Source: Acholeplasmataceae bacterium UBA6235
Lineage (GTDB): Bacteria > Bacillota_I > Bacilli_A > Acholeplasmatales > UBA5453
Direction: 5' to 3'
Assembly (NCBI GenBank): GCA_002441525.1
Contig: DJWH01000033.1
Coordinates: 70,310 to 88,003, forward strand
Length of the DNA stretch: 17,694 nucleotides
Every line of letters starts with the position of its first letter. Position 1 is the first letter of the stretch. The translations under genes and the position numbers were made by a program. A model generated the notes under the pieces. The model made no database searches, was not told the DNA's origin, and saw only the letters and a list, made by a program, of their open reading frames with translations. Positions 14,783 to 17,694 of the stretch are shown here, piece by piece.

Positions 14783-17694
14783 TTGCTAGTCCCCCTTTCC
14801 TTGATGATATCGACATCATCTAGTACTTTACCGTATGTCTTAATGGTGTCTATTACTTTCTCATAGACTCTAAAGTTCTTTTGGTCATTATTAGAATCCC
14901 CCATAACATCAGGTAAGTCTATAACACCTTTTTTCATTAAATAATCTTTGTTTCCAACTATGATAAGTAGCCGACGTGCTCTGGAAAATGCAACGTTTAT
15001 TCTTTGGTAAGCCGTAATAAAGCCTGGATTACTCTTACCAGGTTCTCTTGGATTTCTAACCATAGAGACGATTATTATATCTCTTTCATCCCCTTGAAAA
15101 TCATCCACTGTACTTACAATTAATTTTGAATCATTGTTTTCATTGAAGGATTTGAAATTGGTTAAGTTATTTGCTTTACGCTTCTGTTTTATAAGCTGCG
15201 CTTGATCACCATAGGTACAAATAACACCAATACTCATTCGCTCATCGATGCGTTGGCTCTTGTTTACTTTAGGATTGTATTCTTTGTTCTTTTGATATGC
15301 TTCGTCTATTTTCTTAAGTAGTTCAATAACAATATCTGCTTCACCTTTGTTTTGAATTGATGTTGAATCTTCAGAGCGGCTTTCATAATCTTTACTATCA
15401 ATAAAATAAATATGCTTGTCTTGCTCAATAATCAATCTTTGATTCCCCTCAATATTTAAGTAATGCTTCTTATGATTATTTTGAGCTGCATCACCGAGTT
15501 CAAGATTTTTATTGTAGAAATGATTGAATACATTCATAATATGCTCATGACTTCTATATTGTTTTGTCAGCATAATTTTATAGTCATTCGGAACTTTTTC
15601 AAACAGCATCTTAAAGAAACTATTCTCATACATTTCGGTATATCGTTTGTTGATTGTTGGATTGATCATGTCTGAATCTAACCCTTCATAATCTTCTTCT
15701 CTAAAATTGCGATATTCATACATCGGTGGTAACTGGCGATGATCTCCAACCAAAATCACTGTTTTACCAAATAAAATAGGAATCAATAATTCAATAAAGC
15801 TCGATTTACTCACTTCATCGATGATAACAACATCGATACCTTGCTTTCTTAGGTCAAGTTCGCCTAAATTATAGGCTTCAAGTTCAGACATCGATTTTTC
15901 ATCAAATCTGTCACGACTGCTAGTTGTAGTTCCAAATAAATTAACAGTATCAAATAATGGTTTTGTGTAGTATTTTCTGTCTTCAAGAATAATTTCTTCT
16001 TTTTGAATATACTCACTTATCTTTTTATAGACAGGTATCTTCGTTCGGTTTTCTGCTTCTTTTTCATTAAAGTTCGTTTCCAAATCTTCCCATTCACTTT
16101 GAATGAATTGAATTGCTTCATCTACCGTTTTGTAATTGGCAACGATATCGAATTGCTTTAAGAAACCTTCAATCTTTATTTCTAGTTTGTTTTTGCTGTC
16201 TTGGTAATCGTGATACGATTGATTCTCACGTAATTCTGAAATTGTATTTGAAATATCTTTTAATTTAGAATCAACTTCACTTATTTGAATATTGATTTTG
16301 GCAATTTTATCCTCTTGTTTTTGGGCTTGTATGCTCAACTTGTTTGTATACTCGTTTTTAACTAATAGCAATTTTGCTTGGAGTTTATTGAAATGTGAGA
16401 TTGCATCCTGTTGATGTACACTTAACCAGCTGCCCTTGTATATCTTTCCAATGGTCATGCCTGATGTGTCAATATTATCATCCAAGTTATCTAGTTTGAT
16501 TTTCACTTCTTTGAGCTGTTTTTGTTTTTCTTTAATTGAATTGGTGACTTCTCCATCACTCTTATCTAACATTTCTTGAATTTGTTTAATGAGTAATTGT
16601 TTTTGTTCTTGGAGTATATAAGAATCTTTATTGGCCTGAATATCCCTTAATTCATCAATGATTTCTTGAGATTTTGTTGTAAATATCAAGCGAATAAGCT
16701 CATCAAGATTGCTCACATCAAAAACTGAATCATTAATTTGACTTTTAATTGACTGTTTATATTCATCGATGGTTTGCATATCTAAATCTTCATCGTAGGC
16801 AAATTGGTGGTTTTGAATTCTTTTATAAGTGTTTACATATTTGTCTTTATCATAAACATATGATTCTTTCTTATCAACTAGCGAATTTCTTTCTTCCTTC
16901 AATTCATCAAAAGAACGTTCATGATTGCCTATGCTTTTAGATATTTCATCACTTTTCTTCTTATTTTTAATGAGCAATTGATTAAGGAGTTTTAATTCTT
17001 TAAATTCTAAATCAAACCTATCTTTGTATTCTGAAAAGTTCTCATAGGATCTGATGGTTTTCTTCATTTGTTCAGCAATATTTAAATAGAGATTATCTAC
17101 TAAATTTTCAGGACTAAAATCACTGTCTTTACCAGACTGTGAAGTCATTAATCTAATTGGTCGAATTTCAGCTATTTTAGGTAAACGCTCAAAAACATTA
17201 TCAATTGCCTTGTGTGTTTCGCTTGAAATCAAAACTTTTTTTCCATCTTTAATCAAATGACCAACAATTTCCGATATTACTTGTGTCTTACCAGTTCCAG
17301 GAGGACCTTGAAGCAAGAAAACACCGTTACTTGTAACAGCTCTTTTCACAGCCTCTTTTTGCTTATCATTCAGTTTTTCTAAAAACCAATTCCATTCACG
17401 ATTTTGATGTGTGTTTGGAGTTAAGTCTTCTGGAGAAAAAAGGAAAGTTGATAAGTACGGATTTTTGACATTACCTTCAAAAAATGATTCAAGTGCATTT
17501 CTTTGTCTGTCGATTTTTGCTTGTTCAGCACGATTGTTGTATATGAGATAGTTATATTTCTTGTTATATAGTGCGTTAATAACGCCTGATTGATTTTCTA
17601 TATCTGTCTTAAAATAGAGAGAAAACCGAACAATTGTCTCTTCATGAATACGTTTTTCTATTAATAGTCTTAATTCATCTTCAAGCTCTTGTTT
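14779..17694 (-). CDS. UPF1/NAM7-like superfamily 1 helicase with coiled-coil insertion (5' end outside window)
   Basis: SF1B helicase of the DNA2/NAM7 (COG1112-like) class. The frame stays open to the right edge, so at least 971 residues are visible and the true start lies beyond the window. A GTG at 17347-17349 is not the start: the conserved Q-motif region (LNDKQKEAVKRA) is encoded just upstream. Counting from that GTG: motif I GPPGTGKT (15-22), Ia SSETHKAIDNV (42-52), II DEVSK (511-515), III GDHRQLPP (535-542), IV QYRSH (597-601), V TVDDFQGDERD (747-757), VI QRINVAFSRAR (782-792). Between Ia and II about 370 residues (90-460) are charged, coiled-coil-rich helices. No nuclease domain follows motif VI. 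Helicases of this kind unwind DNA or RNA and recur in defence islands. The TGA overlaps the start of the HEPN gene. Confidence 0.93.
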   Translation of the reverse strand, partial: KQELEDELRLLIEKRIHEETIVRFSLYFKTDIENQSGVINALYNKKYNYLIYNNRAEQAKIDRQRNALESFFEGNVKNPYLSTFLFSPEDLTPNTHQNREWNWFLEKLNDKQKEAVKRAVTSNGVFLLQGPPGTGKTQVISEIVGHLIKDGKKVLISSETHKAIDNVFERLPKIAEIRPIRLMTSQSGKDSDFSPENLVDNLYLNIAEQMKKTIRSYENFSEYKDRFDLEFKELKLLNQLLIKNKKKSDEISKSIGNHERSFDELKEERNSLVDKKESYVYDKDKYVNTYKRIQNHQFAYDEDLDMQTIDEYKQSIKSQINDSVFDVSNLDELIRLIFTTKSQEIIDELRDIQANKDSYILQEQKQLLIKQIQEMLDKSDGEVTNSIKEKQKQLKEVKIKLDNLDDNIDTSGMTIGKIYKGSWLSVHQQDAISHFNKLQAKLLLVKNEYTNKLSIQAQKQEDKIAKINIQISEVDSKLKDISNTISELRENQSYHDYQDSKNKLEIKIEGFLKQFDIVANYKTVDEAIQFIQSEWEDLETNFNEKEAENRTKIPVYKKISEYIQKEEIILEDRKYYTKPLFDTVNLFGTTTSSRDRFDEKSMSELEAYNLGELDLRKQGIDVVIIDEVSKSSFIELLIPILFGKTVILVGDHRQLPPMYEYRNFREEDYEGLDSDMINPTINKRYTEMYENSFFKMLFEKVPNDYKIMLTKQYRSHEHIMNVFNHFYNKNLELGDAAQNNHKKHYLNIEGNQRLIIEQDKHIYFIDSKDYESRSEDSTSIQNKGEADIVIELLKKIDEAYQKNKEYNPKVNKSQRIDERMSIGVICTYGDQAQLIKQKRKANNLTNFKSFNENNDSKLIVSTVDDFQGDERDIIIVSMVRNPREPGKSNPGFITAYQRINVAFSRARRLLIIVGNKDYLMKKGVIDLPDVMGDSNNDQKNFRVYEKVIDTIKTYGKVLDDVDIIKERGTSK

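Noticed and set aside
17347..17349. GTG as the start of the helicase
   Set aside because: The frame continues upstream to the window edge with conserved-looking helicase sequence (LNDKQKEAVKRA and preceding residues), so the GTG is internal.
1..17694. Insertion sequences, CRISPR arrays, tRNA or rRNA genes, origins, attachment sites
   Set aside because: I looked for transposase-like proteins, repeated units, tRNA-like folds and flanking direct repeats and saw none that could be supported.

Overview
The window comes from a low-GC Gram-positive lineage, most likely a Mollicutes/Acholeplasma-type relative of the Firmicutes. Ribosome binding sites are strong AGGAGG types. UGA is used as a real stop (several genes end in TGA) and Trp is UGG, so this is not a UGA=Trp mycoplasma. 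The central anaerobic enzyme is pyruvate:ferredoxin (flavodoxin) oxidoreductase. The taxonomic placement is inference.

Region 1 (1-6.8 kb) looks like ordinary chromosome. On the minus strand lie nifJ/PFOR, with its own promoter, a Crp/Fnr- or Rex-like palindrome upstream and a clear terminator, and a two-gene unit. That unit is a P1B-4 metal-exporting P-type ATPase (SPC and HEGST motifs) translationally coupled to a Bcp-type thiol peroxidase, and looks like an iron/peroxide stress pair. On the plus strand is an RDD-family membrane protein with a strong terminator.

Region 2 (6.8-8.4 kb) holds an AAA_14/DUF4143 ATPase with a near-consensus promoter on the minus strand. Behind it is a 290-base spacer containing the terminator of the next operon.

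Region 3 (8.4 kb to the right edge) is a visibly AT-richer minus-strand operon, read from right to left. Its genes are: a UPF1/NAM7-like SF1 helicase with a roughly 370-residue coiled-coil insertion (5' end outside the window); a 718-residue protein with an N-terminal winged helix and a C-terminal HEPN-like domain (R-x4-H); a coiled-coil protein with a small conserved-looking C-terminal domain; a ClpB-like AAA+ remodelling ATPase with a degenerate first AAA domain; a single-domain radical SAM protein of the NrdG/glycyl-radical-activase type; and a 241-residue protein of unknown function preceded by a run of eight G. The first five are tightly coupled by 4-base overlaps or stops embedded in ribosome binding sites, so they probably act as one system.

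The simplest inference for region 3 is a multi-component conflict or defence system. The helicase would be the nucleic-acid sensor, the HEPN protein a candidate RNase effector, the coiled-coil protein plus Clp ATPase a remodelling machine, and the radical SAM enzyme a modifying or activating step. I cannot match this gene set to a named defence system from memory. It is the main candidate for something undescribed in the window.
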